A stretch of DNA of 64,000 bases, from NCBI GenBank assembly GCA_015056205.1, contig SVGS01000001.1:244365-308364 (forward strand), given 5' to 3'. The DNA is from Clostridiales bacterium. GTDB lineage: Bacteria > Bacillota > Clostridia > Christensenellales > Aristaeellaceae. Made by a program: the position numbers and the translations under genes. The notes beneath the pieces are model-generated. The model saw nothing but the letters and a program-made list of their open reading frames with translations, made no database searches and was not told the DNA's origin. The number at the start of each line of letters is the position of its first letter. The stretch's first letter is position 1. This document shows, piece by piece, positions 44,215 to 52,443 of this stretch.

Positions 44215-45538
44215 CGGCTTAAGTCAAAAACTGCAGAGCGCACTGAAAAAGATGACAGGCCGCGGAAAACTGAACGAACAGGCCGTAAAGGACGGCATGC
44301 GGGAAGTTCGGATGGCTCTGCTGGAAGCGGACGTCAACTACGCGGTCGCCAAGGATTTCATAAAAAAGGTTACCGAGCGTTGTATCGGAGCGGATGTTCT
44401 TTCTTCGCTGTCTCCTTCTCAGCAGGTCATCAAAATCGTCAATGAAGAGATGACTGCGCTGATGGGTAGTACCAACGCCCGTCTGACCTGGTCTTCTTCT
44501 CTTCCTTCTATCATTATGCTCTGCGGTCTGCAGGGCGCCGGTAAAACCACCATGTGCGCCAAACTGGCCGGTTACCTGGCAAAGCAGGGCAAAAAGCCCA
44601 TGCTGGCCGCCTGTGATATTTACCGGCCGGCTGCCATCCGTCAGCTGCAGGTTGTCGGAGAACAGGTTCATGTTCCGGTTTTCGAAAAAGGGACGCAGGA
44701 TCCTGTGAAAACGGCAAAGGAAGCCATCGAATATGCTCGTTATTATCAGCGTGATGTTCTGATCATCGACACGGCCGGCCGTCTGCATATTGACGAAGCC
44801 CTGATGGACGAGCTGCTTCGGATCAAGCAGGCCGTTCATCCGCAGGAAATCCTGCTGACCGTAGACGCAATGACCGGTCAGGACGCTGTGAATGTCGCGA
44901 AAACTTTTGATGAAAAGCTTGATGTGACCGGCGTTATTCTGACCAAGCTGGACGGCGATACCCGGGGCGGCGCGGCCCTCTCCGTAAAGGCGGTAACCGG
45001 AAAGCCAATTAAATTCAGCGGTATCGGCGAAAAACTGACTGATATCGAGCCTTTCTATCCTGACCGGATGGCCTCCCGGATCCTCGGCATGGGTGATGTC
45101 CTGACGCTGATTGATAAAGCCTCGGAAGCTTTCGACGAACAGGATGCCGAGAAATTTGCCAGAAAAGGTCTGAGCAATAAGCTGACCCTGGAAGATTTTC
45201 TGGATCAGATGCAGAGCATGAAAAAGATGGGCGGTCTGAAGAGCATGCTGAACATGCTTCCCGGCATGAGCGGGAAAGATATTGAAGTCGATGATAACGC
45301 GCTCAAAAAGCCGGAAGCCATCATCCGCTCCATGACTCCGCAGGAACGCCGTAACCCGTCCATTCTGAATGCTTCCCGCCGCAAGAGAATCGCTGCAGGC
45401 TCCGGTACCACCGTGCAGGATGTGAACGCCCTGATCCGTCAGTTTGAACAGAGTCAGCAGATGATGAAACAGCTGATGAACAGCAAGGGAAAGGGCAAAG
45501 GCAGGGGACTGCTTCGGATGAAGTTCCCGGACATGTAA
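44204..45538 (+). CDS. ffh: Signal recognition particle protein Ffh
   Basis: The GTPase and RNA-binding subunit that delivers nascent membrane and secreted proteins to FtsY. Residues 1-90 are the N domain; the G domain shows GLQGAGKTT (108-116), DTAGRLHID, and TKLDGDTRGGAALS; the M domain (about 300-444) has ITPQERR-like SMTPQERRNPSILNASRRKRIAAGSGT and the methionine-rich QQMMKQLMN tail. 444 residues, normal. Confidence 0.98.
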   Translation: MAFDGLSQKLQSALKKMTGRGKLNEQAVKDGMREVRMALLEADVNYAVAKDFIKKVTERCIGADVLSSLSPSQQVIKIVNEEMTALMGSTNARLTWSSSLPSIIMLCGLQGAGKTTMCAKLAGYLAKQGKKPMLAACDIYRPAAIRQLQVVGEQVHVPVFEKGTQDPVKTAKEAIEYARYYQRDVLIIDTAGRLHIDEALMDELLRIKQAVHPQEILLTVDAMTGQDAVNVAKTFDEKLDVTGVILTKLDGDTRGGAALSVKAVTGKPIKFSGIGEKLTDIEPFYPDRMASRILGMGDVLTLIDKASEAFDEQDAEKFARKGLSNKLTLEDFLDQMQSMKKMGGLKSMLNMLPGMSGKDIEVDDNALKKPEAIIRSMTPQERRNPSILNASRRKRIAAGSGTTVQDVNALIRQFEQSQQMMKQLMNSKGKGKGRGLLRMKFPDM

Positions 45539-45609
45539 CGATTGGACTCATATACCTGGCTATATGATTTCCATATACATTATTCTATTTATTTGAGGAG
45601 GATATCCAG

Positions 45610-45861
45610 ATGTCAGTCAAAATTCGTCTTAAGAGAATGGGAATGAAGAAAAAGCCCTTCTATCGCGTTGTGGTCGCCGATATTCGCAGTCCCCGTGACG
45701 GCCGCTTCATCGAGGAAATCGGTTATTACGATCCCATGACCAAGCCGGCGGAAATTAAAGTGGATAACGACCGTGCCAAGTATTGGCTCGGCGTAGGCGC
45801 TCAGCCTACCGATACCGTCCGTATTCTGCTCAAGAAGTCCGGAGCGATTGAGGAAAAGTAA
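45610..45861 (+). CDS. rpsP: 30S ribosomal protein S16
   Basis: 83 residues. [22 protein letters not shown] and [14 protein letters not shown] are the S16 signatures. Preceded by TGAGGAGG. It follows ffh by 71 bases of AT-rich sequence, in which I see no clear terminator or promoter. Confidence 0.98.
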   Translation: MSVKIRLKRMGMKKKPFYRVVVADIRSPRDGRFIEEIGYYDPMTKPAEIKVDNDRAKYWLGVGAQPTDTVRILLKKSGAIEEK

Positions 45862-45880
45862 GCAGAGAAAGGATGCATCC

Positions 45881-46108
45881 ATGCAAGAACTTCTTACCTT
45901 TGTAGCGCAGTCTCTCGTGGAACATCCCGAACAGGTAGTTGTCACGGAAACCGAAGGGCCGGAAGCTGTCATCCTTGAGTTGCATGTGGCTGAAGAGGAT
46001 ATGGGAAAGGTCATCGGAAAACAGGGCCGTATAGCCAAGGCCATCCGTGCCGTGGTGAAGGCAGCTACGGCCAAAAACAGCAAGCCTGTTTTTGTAGAGA
46101 TTCAGTAG
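45881..46108 (+). CDS. khpA: KH-domain RNA-binding protein KhpA
   Basis: 75 residues from ATG 45881, after AGAAAGGATG. It is a single KH domain with the GxxG loop in VIGKQGRIAKAIR. KhpA pairs with KhpB/EloR in Firmicutes and affects cell elongation and small-RNA handling. The ORF-track start 11 codons upstream overlaps rpsP. Its place between rpsP and rimM is standard. Confidence 0.95.
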   Translation: MQELLTFVAQSLVEHPEQVVVTETEGPEAVILELHVAEEDMGKVIGKQGRIAKAIRAVVKAATAKNSKPVFVEIQ

Positions 46109-46200
46109 TGTTGTTTTGCGGGATCCAGCGGATCCCGCGTTTTTTCACCTGTCCGATACCGGAACCGTGGTTTTCGGTTTCCGGAAAAAGAGGAAGAACG

Positions 46201-46725
46201 ATGAAGCAGGAGTATTTACTGATTGGAACGGTGCTGAAGCCACAGGGAATTCACGGAGAATGTAAAATCAAATCCTATGCGGCCGATGTGGACTCTTTTC
46301 AGCAGTGGAAGGATTTCTACCGTCTGTCGGACGGTTCCTTTTCTCCCCTTCCCTTTTCTCTGAAACGAATTCATGATGGTTTTGTCTACGCTGTTCTTGG
46401 AAATGCATCTGATATGGAAGGTGCGGAATCTTTCAGAGGATGCGATCTCTATGTTCACCGCCGCGACGCGGCTGAGTCCGGTCAGAACGCTTCTCTCATA
46501 GCCGATCTCATCGGCTGCCGGGCTTTCGATGAATCCGGAACGGAAGTGGGTGTCCTGACGGATGTTCTCCAGCATGGTCCGGTGGACACCTGGGTTTTCC
46601 ATACCCCGTCCGGTCTGCTGATGGCTCCGGCTTTGCTTTCTGTTTTCCCGTCAGTAGACGTCGATGCCGGAAGGATTGAGGTTTGTTCCGAAAGACTGCA
46701 GGAGGTCGCAGTCCGTGAAGATTAA
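46201..46725 (+). CDS. rimM: Ribosome maturation factor RimM
   Basis: 174 residues from ATG 46201 after AAAGAGGAAG; the 31 upstream track codons carry no family match. IGTVLKPQGIHGECKIKSYAAD is the RimM N-terminal barrel, and EVGVLTDVLQHGPVDTWVF is the PRC-barrel domain that binds S19 in 30S assembly. It overlaps trmD by 11 bases. Confidence 0.95.
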   Translation: MKQEYLLIGTVLKPQGIHGECKIKSYAADVDSFQQWKDFYRLSDGSFSPLPFSLKRIHDGFVYAVLGNASDMEGAESFRGCDLYVHRRDAAESGQNASLIADLIGCRAFDESGTEVGVLTDVLQHGPVDTWVFHTPSGLLMAPALLSVFPSVDVDAGRIEVCSERLQEVAVRED

Positions 46726-47455
46726 TATCCTGACTATTTTTCCGGAAATGTTCTCCGGTGTCTTCTCGAGCAGCATTCTGGGACGAGCGGTTCAGAACGG
46801 CCTTCTCGAAATAACCTGTACGGATATTCGTCCGTTCTCCCAATCCAAGCATAAGAATACCGATGATTATCCTTTCGGCGGCGGAGCCGGAATGGTCATG
46901 ATGGCGCAGCCGATCATGGATGCCATGGCCAGCGTCTCCGCTTCCATGCCCGGCGCCAGACGGATCTATCTGGGGCCCCGCGGAAGGCGGTTATCCACTT
47001 CGCTTGCACGCTCTCTGGCCCGGGAATCCGGCCTGATACTGCTGTGCGGGCACTATGAGGGAGTGGATCAGCGGGCACTGGATTCCTGTGTGGATGAGGA
47101 AATCAGTATCGGCGATTATATTCTGACCGGCGGTGAAATCGCCGCGATGGTGCTGACGGACTGTGTTTCCCGCTTCATTCCCGGTGTATTGGGAAGCGAA
47201 GCCAGCCCGGAAGAGGAGTCCTTCTCCGACGGGCTGCTGGAATATCCGCAGTATACCCGTCCCCGGGTGATCCGGGATCTCTCCGTTCCCGATGTGCTTC
47301 TCTCCGGAGATCACGCGAAAATCAAAGCCTGGCGAAGGGCAGAGAGTTTGCGGGCTACCGTACGCTTTCGGCCGGATCTTCTGGAAACGGCGAAACTGAG
47401 CGACCGCGACCGGGCTGTATTAAAGGAGATGGTCTCTTGTTCCTCCGAAAGCTGA
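46715..47455 (+). CDS. trmD: tRNA (guanine37-N1)-methyltransferase TrmD
   Basis: A SPOUT methyltransferase, 246 residues from GTG 46715 (VKINILTIFPEMF), with GGAGG at the usual distance. The ORF-track ATG lies 17 codons upstream inside rimM. HKNTDDYPFGGGAGMVMMAQP, LLCGHYEGVDQR and EISIGDYILTGGE form the SAM knot and active site. In most Firmicutes rplS comes next; here it is absent and a membrane-protein gene follows. Confidence 0.97.
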   Translation: MKINILTIFPEMFSGVFSSSILGRAVQNGLLEITCTDIRPFSQSKHKNTDDYPFGGGAGMVMMAQPIMDAMASVSASMPGARRIYLGPRGRRLSTSLARSLARESGLILLCGHYEGVDQRALDSCVDEEISIGDYILTGGEIAAMVLTDCVSRFIPGVLGSEASPEEESFSDGLLEYPQYTRPRVIRDLSVPDVLLSGDHAKIKAWRRAESLRATVRFRPDLLETAKLSDRDRAVLKEMVSCSSES

Positions 47456-47811
47456 CGGTGATACTGATTCCCCTGAGCATGGTTCTCCTGCTCTGCCTGC
47501 TGACGCCGCTTCTGTCCTCCCTCGGCGGTTTCTGGGGCAGTCTGGCTCTCGGCGCGCTTCTCGGGCTGATGCTGGGGCTTCTGCTTCCGCTTGCCGGGGC
47601 GACGCGGTTCCGCGAACCCTTCGCCTATCTTCTGTGGGTTCCCACTGTGCTGATTCTGCTGGTGCTGCTGTATCAGTACCTGGCCACTCAGGGGGTAGAC
47701 CTGCCGCTGCTTCGTCTGCTGGCGGTTAACGATTCCCGCATTATCACGCTGGAGAGCGCCTTTGCGGCCTATATGCTGACCTTTTCCGTTCGTACCGGAC
47801 GGGGAATATAA
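47437..47811 (+). CDS. Small membrane protein, unknown
   Basis: 124 residues starting at TTG, with AAGGAGATGG seven bases before, overlapping trmD by 19 bases. Three hydrophobic segments: about 8-30 (LIPLSMVLLLCLLTPLLSS), 33-52 (WGSLALGALLGLMLGLLLP) and 64-82 (FAYLLWVPTVLILLVLLY). No family recognised. It takes the place that rplS holds in related operons. Confidence 0.6.
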   Translation: MFLRKLTVILIPLSMVLLLCLLTPLLSSLGGFWGSLALGALLGLMLGLLLPLAGATRFREPFAYLLWVPTVLILLVLLYQYLATQGVDLPLLRLLAVNDSRIITLESAFAAYMLTFSVRTGRGI

Positions 47812-47823
47812 CAGGAGGGTATT

Positions 47824-48072
47824 ATGCACACCATTATGCTGGACGGTAATCGATATCATTCTGCGGCTGAGGTTTATCACGCAATTGCTGTTATGCTTTC
47901 TTTTCCTGATTATTTCGGAAATAACGCAGATGCGCTGAACGATTGTCTGTCGGAGCGGAGGCATCCGGCTTCGCTCTGGATTCTCTCCTCCGGCCGGGAT
48001 GAAGTTGCCCGATGCATCGCGCTGATTGCCAGAGTTTTTGAAGACAACGGCGGAACGGTAAAGGAGATCTGA
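47824..48072 (+). CDS. Barstar-family protein
   Basis: 82 residues, the size of barstar. MLDGNRYHSAAEVYHAIAVMLSFPDYFGNNADALNDCLSE holds the family pattern: a short strand, a helix, then the FPxYFGxNxDAL loop that in barstar covers the barnase active site. No barnase or other ribonuclease toxin gene lies beside it. It follows a membrane-protein gene and runs into a metallo-hydrolase gene, all in the trmD transcript. Confidence 0.85.
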   Translation: MHTIMLDGNRYHSAAEVYHAIAVMLSFPDYFGNNADALNDCLSERRHPASLWILSSGRDEVARCIALIARVFEDNGGTVKEI

Positions 48073-48077
48073 TCAGA

Positions 48078-48794
48078 ATGAAAATTCATCTGCTTGGAGT
48101 AAACGGTCCTTTCCCCGAAAGCGGAGGCGCCACTTCCGGCTACCTTCTGGATACCGGTCGCGAACTGATTCAGTTTGATCTCGGATCCGGTGTTCTCTCC
48201 CGGCTGACTGCCAGAACCGCGCCTGAAGCGCTTTCCGCGATTTGTCTTACGCACTGGCATTATGACCATACCGCGGATCTGCCGGTTCTTATGTACCGGC
48301 TCCAGGCCCTCGGAAAACAGATTCGAATTTATGCGCCGGAGGATGAGTCTTCTCCCGTCTTCCGCCTTGTGTCCTCGGAGCCTTCCTTCCTTCTGACTCC
48401 GGTACGCTCCGGGTATTCTTTTCAGATCGGAAATCTCTCGCTGACTGCAGGTCCGGCCCGGCATCCGGTCCCGACGGTCGGCTACCGGATTCACAGTGCT
48501 GAAGCGGACTGGGGCTACACCGGCGATACCAATACGCATCCTGATCTTGTCTCCTTTTATCAGGGCTGCAGGCTGCTCCTCTGCGACGGATTGTTTTCCT
48601 CTGAAACCTGGAGTGAACAGAAGCCGCATCTGTCCGCCTCCCTCGCCGCTCAGCTGGCCTTGGACGCGGCTTGTGAGCAGCTGGTGCTGACGCATTTGAA
48701 TCCCTGTATACCTTCCCGTATGCTCCTGGAAGAAGCGCGGGCCCTTCATCCGCGTGTCACCCTCGCTCAAGCGGGTGGTACGCTGACGCTGTGA
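48078..48794 (+). CDS. Metallo-beta-lactamase-fold hydrolase (RNase Z/phosphodiesterase-like)
   Basis: 238 residues. LTHWHYDHTADLPVL is the HxHxDH zinc motif (59-64), GPARHPVPTVGYRI gives a third ligand and YTGDTNTHPDL the bridging aspartate; HLNPC near the end is the last histidine. It resembles the ribonuclease Z and cyclic-nucleotide phosphodiesterase branch, but lacks the exosite arm. Substrate unknown. Its stop overlaps the comEC GTG start. Confidence 0.84.
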   Translation: MKIHLLGVNGPFPESGGATSGYLLDTGRELIQFDLGSGVLSRLTARTAPEALSAICLTHWHYDHTADLPVLMYRLQALGKQIRIYAPEDESSPVFRLVSSEPSFLLTPVRSGYSFQIGNLSLTAGPARHPVPTVGYRIHSAEADWGYTGDTNTHPDLVSFYQGCRLLLCDGLFSSETWSEQKPHLSASLAAQLALDAACEQLVLTHLNPCIPSRMLLEEARALHPRVTLAQAGGTLTL

Positions 48795-51109
48795 CCCTCC
48801 GGGAAAAAGGCTGGCTGCTTCCGCCGGCCGCCATCTGCCTGACCCTCGGCGTATTGCTCGGCCGGGCTGCCGATTCTGTTCTGTGGGGCGCAGGGGCCTG
48901 TCTTCTCAGTCTCCCGGCTCTCTTTCTGATGCGCTCCGGCAGGCGCTGGATCGCTTTTGGGGTGCTGTCCCTTTCCGTCGGCGTGCTTTCCGGCTATCTG
49001 TCCTTTCATCCATCCCTTCCTCCGGAAGGAGAATACCTTGTCCGGGGAATGATTACCGATGAAATCCGGTCGGGAAACTTCGACAGAAAATCCACCCGCC
49101 TGTCCCATGTTACGCTGGATGGCAAAGCGATGCCGGGCGGGCTTTACTGGTCCTGGTATCCGGATGAGTCTCTGTCGGATCCGCTTCCGGGGGATTATGT
49201 CACCTTCACCGCTGAACTCTATCATCCGGAGGGCGCCTCGAATCCGGACGGCTATAACTTCCGGGAGGAGCTGCTGCGCCGCGGGATGCAGGCTGCCGTT
49301 CACAGTTCAAAGAATCTGCAGTCGGAAAGTGCGCCGTTTTTCTCCCTGCCCGGCGCCGCCGCGCGATGGCGCTATGAGATTTCCTGCCGGCTGATCACTT
49401 CTCTGGGGGATGAAACAGGCCGTTATGCCGCCGGAATGCTTTTCGGCGCCCGTTCCCTTATTCCTTCCGAGGACCGCGCTGCCTTCGCCCGCCTGGGGAT
49501 CGCCCATCTGTTAAGCGTCAGCGGATTTCATGTCGTTGTGCTTTTCTCGCTGCTGTCTTTCGTTTTGCGGCGCCTGTCCGTCGGCCGGAAAGGCATTTTC
49601 TGTATCACGGCATTTGTTCTTGGCCTGTACTGTCTCCTGTGCGGTATGAATCAGCCGGTTCTCCGGGCTTCCCTGCTTCTCCTGCTGGCGCAGTATGGCC
49701 GCATCCGGCTTCGCCCGGTTTCACCCCTGCATCTTCTGTCCGCTGCCTATCTGCTGTTGGTGCTGCTCTCTCCGGTTCAAATTACCGGCGTTTCCTTCCA
49801 GCTGACCTTCGGAGCCATGCTGGGAATCGTGCTGATTTCCCGGTATCTGACGGATCTGTATCACCCATCCAGCCAGCTGCTGCGCAGAATCTGGGAAGCC
49901 TTTTCCATCAGCCTGGGGGTTCAGGCCGGCATTCTTCTGCCTCAGCTCTCCGTTTATCAGCAGTTCCCACTCCTGACCTTTCTGATCAATCCCCCGTCGG
50001 TCCTGATCGGTTCCGCGCTGATTATCTCCTTCTGGCTGGTGCTGTGCCTGCTGCCTGTCCCGGCTTTTGTATCTTTGCTGGCGGCGCCACTTTCCGCCGT
50101 TTCCGGCTTCCTGCTTGAGATCGTCCGGAAGCTGGCCGCCCTGCCCGGCATCAGCCTGTGGACTCCCGCTTCCAACTGGCTGACTGTCCTCGGCGTCCTG
50201 GGAGTCTTTGCCGCTCTTTTCCCGCTGGCACGTTTCCGTTCCTCCTTCCGGATCTTCTCTCTGCTGGCCGGGCTGGCTCTCGTCATCGGCTCCCTTCTCC
50301 CCACCTGGCATAGCGATACGGAATATATCCAGTTCAGCGCCGGAAACGCGGATGCCGCGATTCTCTGGGATCAGGATCGGATCTATGTCTATGACGCCGG
50401 AGAAGCGGACGGGATTGTCAGCGGATTTCTCCGCCGACGGCGGCTGACGCCGGATGCGGTGATTCTCTCCCATCTTCACTCGGATCACGCCGGCGGTCTT
50501 CAGTCTCTGCTGGACGACGGCATTCCGGTACCGATCCTTTATCTGCCGGAAGGGGCGGAAGAACAGGTGATTCATGAGAATATGCTGGCTCTGCTGGATA
50601 AGCTGCGCAGGCAGGGAACTGAAATCCGGACGCTGAAGCGCGGCGATATGCTTTCCTTCCCTTCGGGAACGTTGACCGTCCTCTGGCCGGAAGCCGGCCG
50701 GATTCGTCCCGCCCAGGATGCCAATAACTATTCCCTGGTTTCCCTGCTGAACCTGAAGGGAACCACCATCCTGGAAAGCGCGGATCTGCCGGGCGCCTAC
50801 GATACCTACGCGGCGGAACCGGCCCGGATTCTGAAAGCGCCTCATCATGGCTCCCCCACATCCTCGACCGGGGATTTCCTGCGTCAGGTTGATCCGGAGG
50901 TTGTCCTGCTGACCTGCCGGAGAGAACAGCGGGCGGACGATTATCAGCAGGCGCTGAGCGGCGCCGGAATTGTTCCCCGTCTCTTCGCCACCGCGCGCAG
51001 CGGAGCTGTTTTCATCCGTTTTACCGATTCCGGTTTTGAAGCAACCCCCTTCCTTCCAGATCGGGGGCAGCAGGGATCGATTGACTCCGACGGAGGTATT
51101 ACCCCATGA
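48791..51109 (+). CDS. comEC: DNA-internalisation competence protein ComEC/Rec2
   Basis: A 772-residue channel for single-stranded DNA entry. The DUF4131 N-terminal region (to about 200) contains an OB-like domain; the Competence domain (about 215-500) is a run of membrane spans with LGIAHLLSVSGFHVVVLF and GMNQPVLRASLLLLLAQ; the C-terminal metallo-beta-lactamase domain has LSHLHSDHAGGL and KAPHHGSPTSS. GTG start overlaps the previous stop. Complete length. Together with dprA and comM it suggests a transformation route, but type IV pilus genes are not in view. Confidence 0.94.
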   Translation: MTLREKGWLLPPAAICLTLGVLLGRAADSVLWGAGACLLSLPALFLMRSGRRWIAFGVLSLSVGVLSGYLSFHPSLPPEGEYLVRGMITDEIRSGNFDRKSTRLSHVTLDGKAMPGGLYWSWYPDESLSDPLPGDYVTFTAELYHPEGASNPDGYNFREELLRRGMQAAVHSSKNLQSESAPFFSLPGAAARWRYEISCRLITSLGDETGRYAAGMLFGARSLIPSEDRAAFARLGIAHLLSVSGFHVVVLFSLLSFVLRRLSVGRKGIFCITAFVLGLYCLLCGMNQPVLRASLLLLLAQYGRIRLRPVSPLHLLSAAYLLLVLLSPVQITGVSFQLTFGAMLGIVLISRYLTDLYHPSSQLLRRIWEAFSISLGVQAGILLPQLSVYQQFPLLTFLINPPSVLIGSALIISFWLVLCLLPVPAFVSLLAAPLSAVSGFLLEIVRKLAALPGISLWTPASNWLTVLGVLGVFAALFPLARFRSSFRIFSLLAGLALVIGSLLPTWHSDTEYIQFSAGNADAAILWDQDRIYVYDAGEADGIVSGFLRRRRLTPDAVILSHLHSDHAGGLQSLLDDGIPVPILYLPEGAEEQVIHENMLALLDKLRRQGTEIRTLKRGDMLSFPSGTLTVLWPEAGRIRPAQDANNYSLVSLLNLKGTTILESADLPGAYDTYAAEPARILKAPHHGSPTSSTGDFLRQVDPEVVLLTCRREQRADDYQQALSGAGIVPRLFATARSGAVFIRFTDSGFEATPFLPDRGQQGSIDSDGGITP

Positions 51110-52101
51110 ATCATAAGGAATTTGCCGACTGTCTCTCCCAGGGGAAACTCCCGCCCGTTCTTCTTTTCGAAGGCGAAGAAGAATATATGAAGCATGAGGC
51201 CTTGAACAGCCTTCGTGCCGCCCTTCTGCCCGCGGGGCTGGAGGAACTGAATGAGTCCATCCTGAACGCTCCGACAGCCGATGAAATCATTGCCGCTGCG
51301 GAAACGCTTCCTTTCATGGCGGATCGCCGCCTGGTGTTAATTCAGGATGAACGTTCCCTCAGCGGCCGGGCGGAGACGGAGCAACGGCTCCTGGATTATC
51401 TGACGCATCCGCCGGAAACCGCCGTCCTCCTTTTCTGGACGGTCGTAAAACCGGATGCAAGAAAAAAGCTTTATTCCGCGGTAAAAAAGCTGAACGGAAT
51501 CGTTACTTTTTCTACCCTGTCGGATCGCGAACTGACCTCATTTGTAACCGGCGGTTTTAAAAAACTCGGAAAGGAATGCGACGAGCGCACAGCGGATTAT
51601 CTGATTTTTACCAGCGGCTCAGACTGCAATCTCCTTCTTCGGGAAATGGAAAAAATTTCCTCCCTGCATCCAGACTCGGATCGAGTTACGACGGAAGATG
51701 TATCCACGCTGGCTACGCCTTCTCTTGAATGCACCGTATTCCAGATGGTGGATGCAGTGGTTGCCCGGCAGAACGCCCGGGCCTTTACGCTGCTGCGGAA
51801 TCAGCTCGCTTCCGGTGCGGACCGCCTGTATATTCTCTCCATGCTTCTGCGGCAGTTCCGCCTTCTCCGGCATATCAAAATCATGCAGTTTGAAAAATGC
51901 ACGCAGGAGCAGATGCGCTCCGCTCTGGGCGTTCCATCCTTCGCATTTTCACAGTATGCCAGACAGGCGGCATCCTATAAGGGCGGTCAGCTGAAAACAG
52001 CGGTGGATATCTGTTTTGATACGGAATATGCCGTCAAATCCGGAAAAATGAATCAGGATGGCGCTGTGGAAGCAGCCATCCTGAAAATCCTGAATCTTTA
52101 A
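51106..52101 (+). CDS. holA: DNA polymerase III subunit delta
   Basis: 331 residues; the clamp-loader wrench subunit. PPVLLFEGEEEYMKHEALNSL and LETLPFMADRRLVLIQD (as AETLPFMADRRLVLIQD) are typical, with GSDCNLLLREMEKISSL and a C-terminal domain ending IDICFDTEYAVKSGKM. Start overlaps the comEC stop by four bases, as usual in Firmicutes. Confidence 0.94.
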   Translation: MNHKEFADCLSQGKLPPVLLFEGEEEYMKHEALNSLRAALLPAGLEELNESILNAPTADEIIAAAETLPFMADRRLVLIQDERSLSGRAETEQRLLDYLTHPPETAVLLFWTVVKPDARKKLYSAVKKLNGIVTFSTLSDRELTSFVTGGFKKLGKECDERTADYLIFTSGSDCNLLLREMEKISSLHPDSDRVTTEDVSTLATPSLECTVFQMVDAVVARQNARAFTLLRNQLASGADRLYILSMLLRQFRLLRHIKIMQFEKCTQEQMRSALGVPSFAFSQYARQAASYKGGQLKTAVDICFDTEYAVKSGKMNQDGAVEAAILKILNL

Positions 52102-52137
52102 ACCGGGTGCACCCTCTCAGATCAGTTCTGCAGGTTG

Positions 52138-52220
52138 TGCGGATGGCGGGACTCGAACCCGCACGCCGGTTAAGGCAGGGGATTTTAAGTCCCCGGTGTC
52201 TGCCATTCCACCACATCCGC
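52138..52220 (-). tRNA. tRNA-Leu (anticodon TAA)
   Basis: The transcript starts GCGGATGTGGTGGAATGG and ends GTTCGAGTCCCGCCATCCGCA. The acceptor GCGGATG pairs with CATCCGC, with an A discriminator. The anticodon loop is ACTTAAAATC (TAA), with GGGGA/TCCCC stem, and the long variable arm (GCCTTAACCGGC) marks leucine. CCA is not encoded. A near-consensus promoter precedes it. This fills most of the 340-base gap between holA and the Asp-rich protein gene. Confidence 0.95.
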
Positions 52221-52233
52221 ATGCAGTTTCTGT

Positions 52234-52263
52234 ATTATAGCATTCCGCCTTCCGAAGCGTCAA
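52234..52263 (-). promoter_or_regulatory. Promoter of tRNA-Leu
   Basis: Minus strand: TTGACG, 18-base spacer and TGCTATAAT, an extended -10. Confidence 0.8.
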
Positions 52264-52372
52264 GTTATTCGATTGCAAAGGATTCGTTTCTTCTCTGTTC
52301 GATGTGCACCGACACGGTTTGCGGGTGTAGCTGCGTGAAAAAGCCACAAATAGACTGCCGGAGAAATTCTTC

Positions 52373-52402
52373 TTGCGTATTTACCGGCAGCATGTGTATA
52401 AT
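52373..52402 (+). promoter_or_regulatory. Candidate promoter for the Asp-rich protein
   Basis: TTGCGT, 18-base spacer, TATAAT, 42 bases before the ATG. Confidence 0.5.
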
Positions 52403-52443
52403 GCGGAAGAATATTAACAAGTATGCGGAAGGGAGTAAAGATA

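Noticed and set aside
47824-48072. A barnase-barstar toxin-antitoxin pair
   Set aside because: Neighbours are a membrane protein and a metallo-hydrolase; no ribonuclease gene is present.
52138-52220. tRNA-Leu as an integration site
   Set aside because: No integrase, no direct copy of the tRNA 3' end nearby, and the flanks are ordinary chromosomal genes.
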